Positions 33,974-42,509 of a stretch of 64,000 nucleotides of DNA are shown here, one piece after another. The notes beneath the pieces are model-generated. The model searched no databases and was not told the DNA's origin. It saw nothing but the letters and a program-made list of their open reading frames with translations. The stretch is taken from contig CAYMQB010000003.1 of NCBI GenBank assembly GCA_964392665.1, positions 43,990 through 107,989 of the forward strand. Reading direction: 5' to 3'. The position numbers were made by a program, and so were the translations under genes. This DNA is from CAYMQB01 sp964392665. Lineage in GTDB: Bacteria; Hydrothermota; E44-bin80. The first letter of the stretch is position 1. Each line of letters opens with the position of its first letter.

Positions 33974-34963
33974 CTATTTTTTCTCCTTCTCAACCTTTCT
34001 AAGCAAAGACTTAGGCATCGAGAACCTGTAGAATGTACCCAGTGGGTCCTTAATCTGACCGACCAATTTTTCGATATCTTCCTCAGACAACTGGGTCTCT
34101 TTATCAGAGATTGCCAAGATAGAGGTGATTGCTGAAAGGATGCTTCCACCTTGGTCAATGGCAGCAGCGGTTGCACCCAGGCATCCTCTGCATGGCATAT
34201 TAGCTCTGATACATTTTGCATCACAACCTGCTCTGGTTGCCGGACCGAGACAGATAATCCCCTGTTCTAAGAGACACTTGTCCGGGTTTAATTCAATTTC
34301 ATGTGGTCTATAGATTCTCTCAATGTTTATCTTTTTAGGCTTTTCTCTTGGGCACTCATCACAGAGAGCTTTCTCCGATGCTAATACGGAACCCTTTGGT
34401 GGGAGTTTTCCGCTTATTATAGCATCAAGTGCCTGATTTATTTGTGTAACCAATGGTGGACATCCGGGGAGGTAATAGTCGACTGTAACTATGTCATCAA
34501 GTGAAAATACCTCATCGTAGAATCTCGGCAGGGTCAATTTGTGTCCTGTTTCATCCTTCCATTCCGGCAGGGGAACGACAAAATCCGGATTTACAGTACT
34601 CGGTGTATCCATATAAGATTCCTTAAAGATCTCATCCTTGTTAGTTACATTTGCAAGCCCTGGAATTCCTCCGTAACAGGAACAACTACCAAAAGAGATT
34701 AAAATCTTGGATTTTTTCCTGAAAAGTTTTGCAATATGTTCATTTTCGCTGTCGCGGATAGCACCATGATGAAATGTAATGTCAATATATCCATCATCCC
34801 ATTTCTCAACTTCCTTAAGTTTTGTATCCATAATTACAGCAGCGTAAACGATATCTGCTATTTTAATAACATCCAGGATTTTCTCGTTTATATCAACAAT
34901 CTCGACATCGCAGCCAGAACAGGTTGCTCCTCTTGCTATTGCCAATTTTAACTTATCAGCCAT
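33974..34963 (-). CDS. NiFe-hydrogenase small subunit (MvhG)-like, second copy
   Basis: 329 aa. Cluster motifs: RGATCSGCDVEIVDI (about 10-24), FGSCSCYGGIPG, YLPGCPPLV, CDECPREK, CLLEQGIICLGPATR and CDAKCIRANMPCRGCLG. No export signal is present. The start ATG 34963 overlaps the MvhD stop by 8 bp, which makes MvhD-MvhG coupling likely and supports one complex with the large subunit downstream. Confidence 0.93.
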   Translation of the reverse strand: MADKLKLAIARGATCSGCDVEIVDINEKILDVIKIADIVYAAVIMDTKLKEVEKWDDGYIDITFHHGAIRDSENEHIAKLFRKKSKILISFGSCSCYGGIPGLANVTNKDEIFKESYMDTPSTVNPDFVVPLPEWKDETGHKLTLPRFYDEVFSLDDIVTVDYYLPGCPPLVTQINQALDAIISGKLPPKGSVLASEKALCDECPREKPKKINIERIYRPHEIELNPDKCLLEQGIICLGPATRAGCDAKCIRANMPCRGCLGATAAAIDQGGSILSAITSILAISDKETQLSEEDIEKLVGQIKDPLGTFYRFSMPKSLLRKVEKEKK

Positions 34964-35396
34964 TTTTACCCTTTCCCCTTTTTGTAGGTCCGAAAGGACT
35001 GGGACCAAGTTCTGTAATCTCATCTATAAAGTTGTTTACCACTTCCTGGAATCTGCCACCTTCTCCTGCAGATATCCATTCCAGACGCAATCTTTTTCGG
35101 TCGAGTCCAAACTGCTGAAGCATAATGCGCAGTAAAGCCATTCTCCTTCTCGTTCGGTAGTTACCTCCAATATAATGGCAGTCCCCTGGATGACATGCCG
35201 CGACCAGAATACCATCCGCACCCTTCTTGATTGCCTCGAGAATAAACTCTGGATCCACCCTCGCCGAGCACATAGCCCGTATTACCCTGAAGTAGGGTTT
35301 GATCTGTAACCTGCTTACTCCGGCAAGGTCCGCCCCGGCATAAGAACACCAGTTACAGCAAAAAACAAGAATCTTAGGTTTGAAATCCTTATTCAT
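34956..35396 (-). CDS. MvhD/FlpD iron-sulfur subunit
   Basis: 146 aa. MvhD holds a [2Fe-2S] cluster and hands hydrogenase electrons to HdrA. The Cys pattern is complete: CCNWCSYAGADLAGVSRL, MCSARVDPEF, ACHPGDCHYIGGNYR. The C-terminal helix VVNNFIDEITELGPSP is diverged from the other copies. Start ATG 35396 agrees with the family; longer in-frame extensions run into the neighbouring exporter gene. It precedes the second MvhG/MvhA pair. Confidence 0.9.
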   Translation of the reverse strand: MNKDFKPKILVFCCNWCSYAGADLAGVSRLQIKPYFRVIRAMCSARVDPEFILEAIKKGADGILVAACHPGDCHYIGGNYRTRRRMALLRIMLQQFGLDRKRLRLEWISAGEGGRFQEVVNNFIDEITELGPSPFGPTKRGKGKNG

Positions 35397-35404
35397 TTTT
35401 ATTC

Positions 35405-36247
35405 TCACATAAATAGCTTTATCAAAGTTACGATACCCAGTAAAATTACAATGATTCCAATTATTAAACTCAGCATATTCGTTTTCATTCTTTTTACAGT
35501 AAAGACCGATAATGGTACCGATAAAACAGCTCCTATTATTAAATAAGGAGCCAGTTTCCAATCTATAACGGACTTTGTTAGAGAATAGGCAATAACACCA
35601 ACAAGACAGGTTGACCCTTCTGCCAGAGAAGTTATGCCTATGGCACTTTTACTGTTTATCCCCGAGAGTATTTGGCCACCGGTCACTACGGGTCCATAAC
35701 CTCCACCGCTCATTCCTTTATTAAAGGATGCAATTGTCCCGAGAGCGAAGATTTTTTTCCATGAAAAGATATATTTTCTTTTTAAGGTAGACAGTATCAT
35801 CACACCAATGCCAAAAACCAGAAGCCCGATGTAGAGTTTCAACCAGAATGTCGGTATGGAGATAGCTAAAAAGACTGCCGCCAGGGTTCCGAAAATGCTG
35901 CAGGCTGCAAGTACAATAGCGGTCTTAAGATGAAAAGGCACTTCCTGTTTGAAGGTATTGATGTATCCAAGAGCGCTCAGTTTTCCAATTATTTGTCGAA
36001 ACTCTGTTGTTCTGGGTTTAAGATTTACATTCCCTACCTTATGGTGTCCGAAAGCCGCTAACAGACCTGTAATTAGCTCTGAAAGCAGAATTGCTGGTAC
36101 TACCTGTAGAGGGGAATAGCCCATCATCAGAAGAACCGGTGTTAAAATCGTACCATATCCCATACCAAGCGTTGAATCTATATATTCGCAGATAAATGCA
36201 ATAACTACAATGGTGATTCCCATTTCGATGGTTAAGTTAAAAATCAC
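35405..36247 (-). CDS. TauE/SafE (TSUP) family membrane exporter
   Basis: 280 aa with about eight membrane helices in two TSUP halves (GMGYGTILTPVLLMMGYSPL at about 30; GMSGGGYGPVVTGGQILSG at about 160). Family members export sulfite, sulfoacetate or other organosulfur anions. The GTG start 36247 is chosen because AAGGAA lies 6 bp upstream and it overlaps the preceding ferredoxin-like frame by 11 bp, a coupling arrangement; later ATGs lack a ribosome site. Its place among Hdr, TusA and DsrE genes suggests a sulfur-compound substrate, but this is inference. Confidence 0.85.
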   Translation of the reverse strand: MIFNLTIEMGITIVVIAFICEYIDSTLGMGYGTILTPVLLMMGYSPLQVVPAILLSELITGLLAAFGHHKVGNVNLKPRTTEFRQIIGKLSALGYINTFKQEVPFHLKTAIVLAACSIFGTLAAVFLAISIPTFWLKLYIGLLVFGIGVMILSTLKRKYIFSWKKIFALGTIASFNKGMSGGGYGPVVTGGQILSGINSKSAIGITSLAEGSTCLVGVIAYSLTKSVIDWKLAPYLIIGAVLSVPLSVFTVKRMKTNMLSLIIGIIVILLGIVTLIKLFM

Positions 36248-36398
36248 TTGTGATTCCTTCCAATGCAGTATCAATTATTGTAAGCATCTGTTTGGTTTTA
36301 AATCCTTTCTGCTCCATTGCTCTCGATGGACACGCGGCAATACAACCCCCGCATCTTTTACAAAATGCCTTTGTGAGTTTTGCCTTTTTTGTATCCAA
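36237..36398 (-). CDS. Small orphan ferredoxin, derived from an HdrA C-terminus
   Basis: About 53 codons from a possible TTG at 36398 to TAA at 36237. It contains a complete [4Fe-4S] motif CKRCGGCIAACPSRA and continues EQKGFKTKQMLTIIDTALEG, which matches the end of the 1499-aa HdrA at 43194 (CKGCGACAATCPSGA, EQKGFKSEQLLEMIDAALES). No good start or ribosome site is visible, so it may be a gene remnant. The overlap with the TauE/SafE start argues that it may still be translated. It lies 12 bp after the MvhD stop. Confidence 0.55.
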   Translation of the reverse strand: MDTKKAKLTKAFCKRCGGCIAACPSRAMEQKGFKTKQMLTIIDTALEGITSDF

Positions 36399-36409
36399 TC
36401 CTCGTATGT

Positions 36410-36835
36410 TTATAAGAAGACCTCTTCCTTAGCAGGATTTGGTCCAAGCTTCTTTATCTTTTCTGTAAATTCGGTAATTACTTTGGCGAATCCAGGACCT
36501 TCTCCTGCAGATATCCAGGACAATCTGAGACGATCGGATTCTAAACCTAAGTTTTCAAAAATGTTTTTCAATATAGCAAACTTTCGACGAGCCTGATAAT
36601 TTCCTTTCTGATAGTGACAATCTCCTGGATGACAACCCGCCACCAGCACACCATCCGCTCCTATTAGGAACACTCTTATAATAAAGAGCGGATTCACTCT
36701 ACTGGAACACATAACTCTAATAGTTCTCAGAGAGGGTGGCATTTGTAATCTGCTTACCCCTGCGAGATCAGCGCCAGCATAGGAACACCAATTACAAAGA
36801 AAACCTACTATTTTTGGTGCAAATTTTTCATTCAT
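36410..36835 (-). CDS. MvhD/FlpD iron-sulfur subunit
   Basis: 141 aa. Cys motifs CNWCSYAGADLAGVSRL, MCSSRVNPLF and GCHPGDCHYQKGNY are complete. The C-terminus is the template of the remnant at 31494. It starts with ATG 36835 behind GGAGCG and follows the FrhB/FdhB-like gene by 10 bp. The partner is probably one of the two FrhB/FdhB-like subunits or the HdrA proteins upstream. Confidence 0.92.
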   Translation of the reverse strand: MNEKFAPKIVGFLCNWCSYAGADLAGVSRLQMPPSLRTIRVMCSSRVNPLFIIRVFLIGADGVLVAGCHPGDCHYQKGNYQARRKFAILKNIFENLGLESDRLRLSWISAGEGPGFAKVITEFTEKIKKLGPNPAKEEVFL

Positions 36836-36845
36836 ACTCGCTCCT

Positions 36846-37955
36846 TTAATCCTCGACTTCAACAAACTCATCTGTTTCGAAAGTAGTGACAGGAATTTGC
36901 TCTTCTACGTCCCTTCCCGGGAGATAATCAAACATTTTCTGAACAGAATCTCCAACTTTCAAAAAGATAGTTGAAATTGGTATATTAGCGGGACACACAT
37001 CTGCACATAAGCCACATCCGACGCAGGAAATGCCAACATGGGTTAATCTACCAATCTGATAAGATATTGTATCAGGGGGAACTCTTAATCCTCCTCTTCG
37101 TTTAAGCTGCATTTCATAGACGGAAGGCTTATGTTCATAGGTCTTGGAATCAGAATAACACAAGTTGCAATAACAAATAGGGCATACCTTACTGCATCCA
37201 TGACAACCTATACATTTTCCAAAGGTCTCTATCAATCCCTTCAAACCAAACTTTTCAATTCCAATTTCATCAAAAAGTCTCTTCTTCTCATCTTTTCTTT
37301 TATTCCGCATAGAAACCACTTCTTCTGATTCAAGTTTTCCTTCCACAAACTCTCCATCAATTCCATCCACAAATTGTTGCCCTTTCTCGGTATTTAGAAA
37401 AATTTCGCATTGATTGTCAATGTCTTTCTTGCCTATTAAAGTAACAGTTATATCTGCAGTATAAGGTAAAAAATGCTCGCAACCCATACAAGTAGGTCTC
37501 GTATCAGGAACTATTTCGCCTCTTTTAGTTGCATCCCAGTATTGGGAAAGTTTTTTGTCTATATCGCCATTTACAGCCATTTCAAGTGGATAGACTCCAG
37601 CACAGGTCGATGATACTAACAGTAAATTTTCCAGACTCCCTTGTTTTCGTTTCACAAGCTCTATAAATGCTCTTAACTCACAAGGTCTTACAACGGCCAC
37701 AACAGGGTCAACAACAGAACCTCTTAGCGTAAGATTAGATAACAATTTACCCGCATTTGCAGGCATCAGAGGGAAAAGTGGCACAGCATCTTTAAGCATG
37801 TCTAAGCTGGTAATGAGGGAATATGCTACTGCACCGTTACCATTAATTTTTCTAAGTGTGAAAACTCCTTTAACCTTTCCGCTCTTCAAAAGGAACTTAA
37901 GAAGCTCTTTAACAGCTTCTTCCACACTTTTATTTGTTTTAAGAACTTTCGTCAT
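36846..37955 (-). CDS. FrhB/FdhB-like iron-sulfur flavoprotein subunit, copy B
   Basis: 369 aa. The first 230 residues resemble the beta-subunit fold of F420-reducing hydrogenase and formate dehydrogenase (VVAVVRPCELRAFIELVKR, LLLVSSTCAGVYPLE), which binds FAD. Residues about 250-330 carry two [4Fe-4S] sets: CIGCHGCSKVCPICYCNLCY and CVGCGLCADVCPANIP. It is a tandem paralogue of the gene just upstream (same length, same motif order). It probably exchanges electrons between a soluble carrier and the Hdr proteins; the carrier is not known. The link to HdrA is from gene order only. Confidence 0.85.
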   Translation of the reverse strand: MTKVLKTNKSVEEAVKELLKFLLKSGKVKGVFTLRKINGNGAVAYSLITSLDMLKDAVPLFPLMPANAGKLLSNLTLRGSVVDPVVAVVRPCELRAFIELVKRKQGSLENLLLVSSTCAGVYPLEMAVNGDIDKKLSQYWDATKRGEIVPDTRPTCMGCEHFLPYTADITVTLIGKKDIDNQCEIFLNTEKGQQFVDGIDGEFVEGKLESEEVVSMRNKRKDEKKRLFDEIGIEKFGLKGLIETFGKCIGCHGCSKVCPICYCNLCYSDSKTYEHKPSVYEMQLKRRGGLRVPPDTISYQIGRLTHVGISCVGCGLCADVCPANIPISTIFLKVGDSVQKMFDYLPGRDVEEQIPVTTFETDEFVEVED

Positions 37956-37957
37956 TT

Positions 37958-39094
37958 TTATATTTCCACCTTATGTAATTCATCTTCTTCATAAGTTTTT
38001 AGAGGAAGTGACTCCTCTACACTTTTGCCTGGAACATAATTAAATAATTCTTGAGAGTTATCAGCCACAAAATTAAATATCTGTGATACATCAATGGACA
38101 TAGGACAAGCATCTTCACACGCGCCACATCCTACACAAGAAAGACTCATATGTGTCATTCTCCCAAGATGAAACAACAAGGTATCAGGAAGAAATCGCAG
38201 CGCTCCTTTGCTATCTGCCCTCATTAAGTAATCATCGGAAGGAAGTTTCATTATCTCTGATTCAAAGTAACACTGTCTGCAGTAACATATGGGACAAGCA
38301 CTCCGACAATTATGACAATTTATACATTTACTGAAGGTATCAAGTAGATTGTCAATACCCATAACTTCAGATTTTAGTCTTTCCTGGACCTCTTTTCTCT
38401 TTTTCTTTCTGACCTCTATGATCTCTTTTGCTTTTTTCTCCCAATTGTCCACTGATTTTTCTGCTTCGATATCCATCTCGTTTAAGATGCTTTTACCACT
38501 TTCATTGTTTGGAATAAGAAAAATGATTTTATCTTCTGTTCCCAGTATCCCTATATGCAAATTAGACTGACAAAACCCAATGTCTGTCCCTATAAATTTA
38601 TCGCATACCTGACAAGCTGGACGTGTAGATTCATTTCCCCACTGTATGTCATTCTGAGCAGAGTGAAGAATCTTATTGAATTTATCCATAGCTTCCTTGG
38701 GTCTCCCAAGATAATCCTTTAATGGCAATACACCTGGACAGTCGATTGAGATAAGGAATATATTTTCTAAATTTACTTGCTCTAATTTTGAAAGTTCAAC
38801 TGCGGCTCTTACTTCACACGGTCTCATAATAGCAGCAATCTTTCTATTTGTTTTCCCCATTTTTGTTATACTACTTAATGCCTTAGCTCCCTGAACCGGC
38901 ATAACAGGAGGGAGAGGATTTGCATCCTTAAGAAGGGATTTATTCTGAACCAAGACCCATGCAAATGAATCCCCTGCAGGGACCTTTATAGGTATAAGAA
39001 CTGCATCGAAACACTTTTTGTCCAATCCTTTTTCCAAAAAATTAATGATCGTTTTTGCTATGTTTTCGGTCACATTTAGAATTGCACCCTTCAT
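37958..39094 (-). CDS. FrhB/FdhB-like iron-sulfur flavoprotein subunit, copy A
   Basis: 378 aa. N-terminal FrhB-like region (IAAIMRPCEVRAAVELSKLE; FLISIDCPGVLPL) and C-terminal clusters CINCHNCRSACPICYCRQCY and CVGCGACEDACPMSID. The start overlaps the stop of the upstream HdrA-like gene by 4 bp (ATGA), indicating translational coupling. The tandem pair with the downstream gene may form a heterodimer, or give two different partner specificities to the HdrA-like pair. Confidence 0.85.
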   Translation of the reverse strand: MKGAILNVTENIAKTIINFLEKGLDKKCFDAVLIPIKVPAGDSFAWVLVQNKSLLKDANPLPPVMPVQGAKALSSITKMGKTNRKIAAIMRPCEVRAAVELSKLEQVNLENIFLISIDCPGVLPLKDYLGRPKEAMDKFNKILHSAQNDIQWGNESTRPACQVCDKFIGTDIGFCQSNLHIGILGTEDKIIFLIPNNESGKSILNEMDIEAEKSVDNWEKKAKEIIEVRKKKRKEVQERLKSEVMGIDNLLDTFSKCINCHNCRSACPICYCRQCYFESEIMKLPSDDYLMRADSKGALRFLPDTLLFHLGRMTHMSLSCVGCGACEDACPMSIDVSQIFNFVADNSQELFNYVPGKSVEESLPLKTYEEDELHKVEI

Positions 39095-40758
39095 CTCAGT
39101 GCCTCCACAACTTCTTGATGGAGCTGTGTAGTTGTGGAATGTTTAACTGATGCAGCTCCAGATGGACAACTTCCTACGCAGTTTCCACATCCTCTACATA
39201 AGACTTCATTTACTACTGAAACCCTTTTCATCTCATCAAAGTAAATAGCCCCATAAGTGCAGACCTCAAGACAAGTTTGACATCCAATGCAAAGAGCTTC
39301 CGAGATTTCAGAAGTTTTTATTTCAGGCTCTAATTTCTTGCCCGGAATAAGTGAAGAAAGTATTCTTCCTGCCACTGCCTGTGCTTGAACTATTGATTCT
39401 GGAATATTCTTTGGGCCCTGCGAGCAACCGGCAATAAATATTCCTTCCATGGATGTGCTAACAGGTGCAAGTTTTGGATGTTCTTCTTGGAAAAATCCTC
39501 CATCTCCTTGAGAAATCCTGAGCATTTCTGCAAGTTTAGCTGTATCACCACTTGGTTCAATCGCCGGTGCAAGAATGACCATATCAACCGAAGAGGTCTT
39601 TTCCTCTCCTTCCTCAGTCTTATACTTTATTACCTTATCCATAACTTCCACTTCGTTAGAACGAATGAAATTAACTCCCTTAGCTTTAGTATCTTCATAG
39701 AATTTCTGGCGAGCCTTGCCCGGAATGGATAAATCCTGGTAAAATTCTGTTACATTAGCATCCGGGAGTTTAGATTTGATATAATTTGCAAACTTAAGGC
39801 AATACATACAGCATACCCCTGAACAATAACCTCTTTCTTCTCGCCCCACACAATGGATAATACCAATAGACTTTGGGGGTTTACCATCTTTTCGAAGAAT
39901 CTTTCCGTCTATATTCATTCTTTCAAATTCTAAAGCAGTATAGACATTGTCGTATTGTCCATATCCATATCGAGGAAGCTGCTTTAGATTAAGCATACTG
40001 AACCCTGTAGCTACTACGATTGCTCCAACTCTGAGTTCAAGTTCCTTATTTTCTCCTGTTTTTACTTTTACAACAAAATTACCAAGAAATCCCAACACTT
40101 CTTCAACTTCACTGTTAGTATAAAGTTTGATGTCTTCGCTTTGTTTCACCTCCTGAATCCTCTGAGATATAATATCAAGGCTTGATTCCATTCGTGGAAG
40201 AAGTTTATCCAATTCTTTTACTTTTCCACCTAAAACATCAGTTTTCTCCACCAAGTGGATTTTTCTATCTCCACTGGCAAGTAATAAACTCGCCTCCATA
40301 CCTGCAATACCTCCTCCTATTACGAGAACATCGGGATTTGTCTCTATTTCTTTCTTAACAAGAGCTTTGTGAAAAGGAATCCTCCTAAGAGCTGCTCTTA
40401 TATATCTTATTGCCCTTTCAGTAGCGAGCTCCTTATCGGTTATAATCCAGGCACATTGCTCCCGTATGTTAGTCAGTTGAAAGAAGTACGGGTTAATACC
40501 TGCTTCCTCGCATACCTTCATGAATGTAACTTCGTGCTGCTTTGGCGAGCAAGCAGCAACCACGATACGCGTTAATCCATGCTTTTGTATACTCTCTTTA
40601 AGGAATTTCTTGCCATTTTCGGAACACAAAAGTTTGTGTCTCTCAACTACATCTACATCAGGCAGAGAAGAAATTGTTTTCATAACCCTGTCAATATCTA
40701 CATTATCTGCTATATTAGGTCCGCATTCACATACATATACACCTATTTTCTCTTCCAT
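39091..40758 (-). CDS. HdrA-like flavoprotein, QmoB-type N-terminus
   Basis: 555 aa. Residues 1-120 form the HdrA N-terminal domain with IGVYVCECGPNIADNV and VVAACSPKQHEVTF. The FAD fold starts at about 140 (VLVIGGGIAGMEASLLLA). CVGREERGYCSGVCCMYCLK gives conserved redox Cys. Two [4Fe-4S] motifs end the protein (CIGCQTCLEVCTYGAI, CRGCGNCVGSCPSGAA). It starts one base after the previous HdrA-like gene. The two together resemble QmoA/QmoB of sulfate reducers, which pass electrons to or from APS reductase; no APS reductase is in the window. Confidence 0.85.
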   Translation of the reverse strand: MEEKIGVYVCECGPNIADNVDIDRVMKTISSLPDVDVVERHKLLCSENGKKFLKESIQKHGLTRIVVAACSPKQHEVTFMKVCEEAGINPYFFQLTNIREQCAWIITDKELATERAIRYIRAALRRIPFHKALVKKEIETNPDVLVIGGGIAGMEASLLLASGDRKIHLVEKTDVLGGKVKELDKLLPRMESSLDIISQRIQEVKQSEDIKLYTNSEVEEVLGFLGNFVVKVKTGENKELELRVGAIVVATGFSMLNLKQLPRYGYGQYDNVYTALEFERMNIDGKILRKDGKPPKSIGIIHCVGREERGYCSGVCCMYCLKFANYIKSKLPDANVTEFYQDLSIPGKARQKFYEDTKAKGVNFIRSNEVEVMDKVIKYKTEEGEEKTSSVDMVILAPAIEPSGDTAKLAEMLRISQGDGGFFQEEHPKLAPVSTSMEGIFIAGCSQGPKNIPESIVQAQAVAGRILSSLIPGKKLEPEIKTSEISEALCIGCQTCLEVCTYGAIYFDEMKRVSVVNEVLCRGCGNCVGSCPSGAASVKHSTTTQLHQEVVEALR

Positions 40759-40759
40759 T

Positions 40760-42025
40760 TTAACCACCCAGTGAAAGTATTTTCCCAACTGCTGCTTCCG
40801 ATTGAGCCACTGAATCCTGAATATCTTTTGGATCCTGAGCACACCCTACAATAAATATTCCCTCTCTGGATGTCTCCACAGAGGCAATTTCTGAATGCTT
40901 TTCAGCAAAGAACCCATGTTCGTCCTGAGAAATTCCAAGAATTTTAGCCAATTTCGATGCATCTTTTCTTGGTTCAAGTGCAGGTGAAAGAATTACCATA
41001 TCTACTGGAAGACTACCTCCTTTATCATCAATTTTATACTTTACACTCATCCCTTTCTCTTCCTCTTTTACTGCAATATCATCAAATCGAATTATATCTA
41101 CTCCCATAGTTTTTGTTTGTTCATAGAACTTTTCATAGGATTTGCCTGGAATACAGAGGTCAGAACAAAATTCAGATATCTTAACATCGGGTAATTTCTC
41201 CTTCAGGTAATGAACGAACTTAAGTGAATTCATACAGCAAATTGTACTGCAATAACCTTTCTCTTCTCGTCCCACACAATGAACAATAGCAACAGACTTT
41301 GGAGACTCACCATTCCGAAGTTTTATCTCTCCTGTAGTAGGTCCATTAGAAGCAAACATTCTCTCAAATTCCAAAGCAGAATAGACATCACTGAATTTCC
41401 TATATCCATACTTAGGAATTTCTTTCGGGTCTAATGAGCTAAATCCTGTTGCTACCACGATTGCTCCAACCTTAAGTTCAATCTCCTCGTCTTTTTGCTC
41501 AAAATCAATTGCCTCAAACATGCACGCTTCTTCGCACAGTTTGCAATCCTTGCCATTAAATCTAACACAGTTTTCCGTGTCAATTGCAGGAACATTCGGA
41601 AGAGCACCCGGGCAAGGAATATATATTGCCTTTCTCTCTGAAAGACCTTCTTCAAACTCATTTTTTACACTAACCGGACAGGGTTCAAAACAGGCGCTAC
41701 ATCCTATACAGGCCTTAAGGTCTACATATCTTGCTCTCTTTTTCACTTTTACAACAAAGTTTCCCAAAGAACCTTCAACCTTAAGAACCTCGGTAATTGT
41801 AAAGAGTTCGATATTCTCTTTTGTAAGAAGTTCCTGTTGCTTTGGTGCTACCATACAGGTAGCGCATTCCAAATTCGAGAAGACTTTCTCAAACTTTATT
41901 ACGGTGCCACCTGTATAGGATGTTTGCTCTACCAGATATACCTTTCTGCCTGAATCAGCAAGTGATAGACTCGCATTTATTCCTGCTACACCGGCCCCTA
42001 TCACTAATATATTGCGGTTATCCAT
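40760..42025 (-). CDS. HdrA-like flavoprotein, QmoA-type
   Basis: 421 aa. The FAD domain starts at once (ILVIGAGVAGINASLSLA) without the HdrA N-terminal Cys-rich domain. [4Fe-4S] motif CIGCSACFEPCPVSV lies near 110-125. A second Cys group CKLCEEACMFEAIDF follows, then CVGREEKGYCSTICCMNSLK. It is about the length of QmoA (around 400 aa). It is sandwiched between MvhD (11 bp upstream) and the QmoB-type gene, with a GGGGTG ribosome site. Confidence 0.85.
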   Translation of the reverse strand: MDNRNILVIGAGVAGINASLSLADSGRKVYLVEQTSYTGGTVIKFEKVFSNLECATCMVAPKQQELLTKENIELFTITEVLKVEGSLGNFVVKVKKRARYVDLKACIGCSACFEPCPVSVKNEFEEGLSERKAIYIPCPGALPNVPAIDTENCVRFNGKDCKLCEEACMFEAIDFEQKDEEIELKVGAIVVATGFSSLDPKEIPKYGYRKFSDVYSALEFERMFASNGPTTGEIKLRNGESPKSVAIVHCVGREEKGYCSTICCMNSLKFVHYLKEKLPDVKISEFCSDLCIPGKSYEKFYEQTKTMGVDIIRFDDIAVKEEEKGMSVKYKIDDKGGSLPVDMVILSPALEPRKDASKLAKILGISQDEHGFFAEKHSEIASVETSREGIFIVGCAQDPKDIQDSVAQSEAAVGKILSLGG

Positions 42026-42036
42026 GTTTCACCCCA

Positions 42037-42462
42037 TTACAAAGAGGTCTTTTTCTGCATTGGATTCTGCCCCAGCTTTTTTATCTTATCTGTAAACTCA
42101 GTTACTACCTGCTGGAACCTGTAACCTTCTGATGCACCAATCCACGAGAGTTGCAACCTTTCTGAATCCAGTCCAAGTGTTTCAATAACGGACTTTAGTA
42201 GAGCAAACCTTCTGCGAGCGTAATAATTTCCTTTCTCGTAGTGGCAATCCCCGGGATGGCACCCTGCAACCAGCACTCCATCTGCACCCCGCAAAAAGGC
42301 TCTCATTACAAGAACAGGGTCTACTCTGCTCGAACACATAACCCTGATAACTGCAAGAGAAGGTGGCATTTTCAACTTACTCGTGCCAGCAAGGTCTGCT
42401 GCGGCATAAGTACACCAATTACAAAGAAAACCAACTATTTTAGGTGCAAATTCGTCTTTCAT
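42037..42462 (-). CDS. MvhD/FlpD iron-sulfur subunit
   Basis: 141 aa. The full Cys set CNWCTYAAADLAGTSKL, MCSSRVDPVL and GCHPGDCHYEKGNY is kept, and the end TEFTDKIKKLGQNP matches the other copies. It lies directly before the QmoA-type HdrA gene, so it probably feeds electrons to that pair. It follows TusA by a 47-bp gap containing a hairpin. Confidence 0.92.
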   Translation of the reverse strand: MKDEFAPKIVGFLCNWCTYAAADLAGTSKLKMPPSLAVIRVMCSSRVDPVLVMRAFLRGADGVLVAGCHPGDCHYEKGNYYARRRFALLKSVIETLGLDSERLQLSWIGASEGYRFQQVVTEFTDKIKKLGQNPMQKKTSL

Positions 42463-42475
42463 ACGTATCTGTTCT

Positions 42476-42504
42476 GTAGGAGCAGGAAAAAACCATGCTC
42501 CTAC
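42476..42504. repeat. Short hairpin repeat
   Basis: GTAGGAGCA and TGCTCCTAC form a 9-bp stem with an 11-base loop between the MvhD and tusA genes. This GTAGGAGC-type hairpin is a common dispersed element. There is no T-run to mark a terminator. Confidence 0.5.
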
Positions 42505-42509
42505 GGAAA

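Noticed and set aside
42476..42504. Intrinsic terminator inside the Hdr operon
   Set aside because: The stem lacks a T-run on either strand and resembles a dispersed hairpin; a terminator here would cut a tightly spaced gene run.
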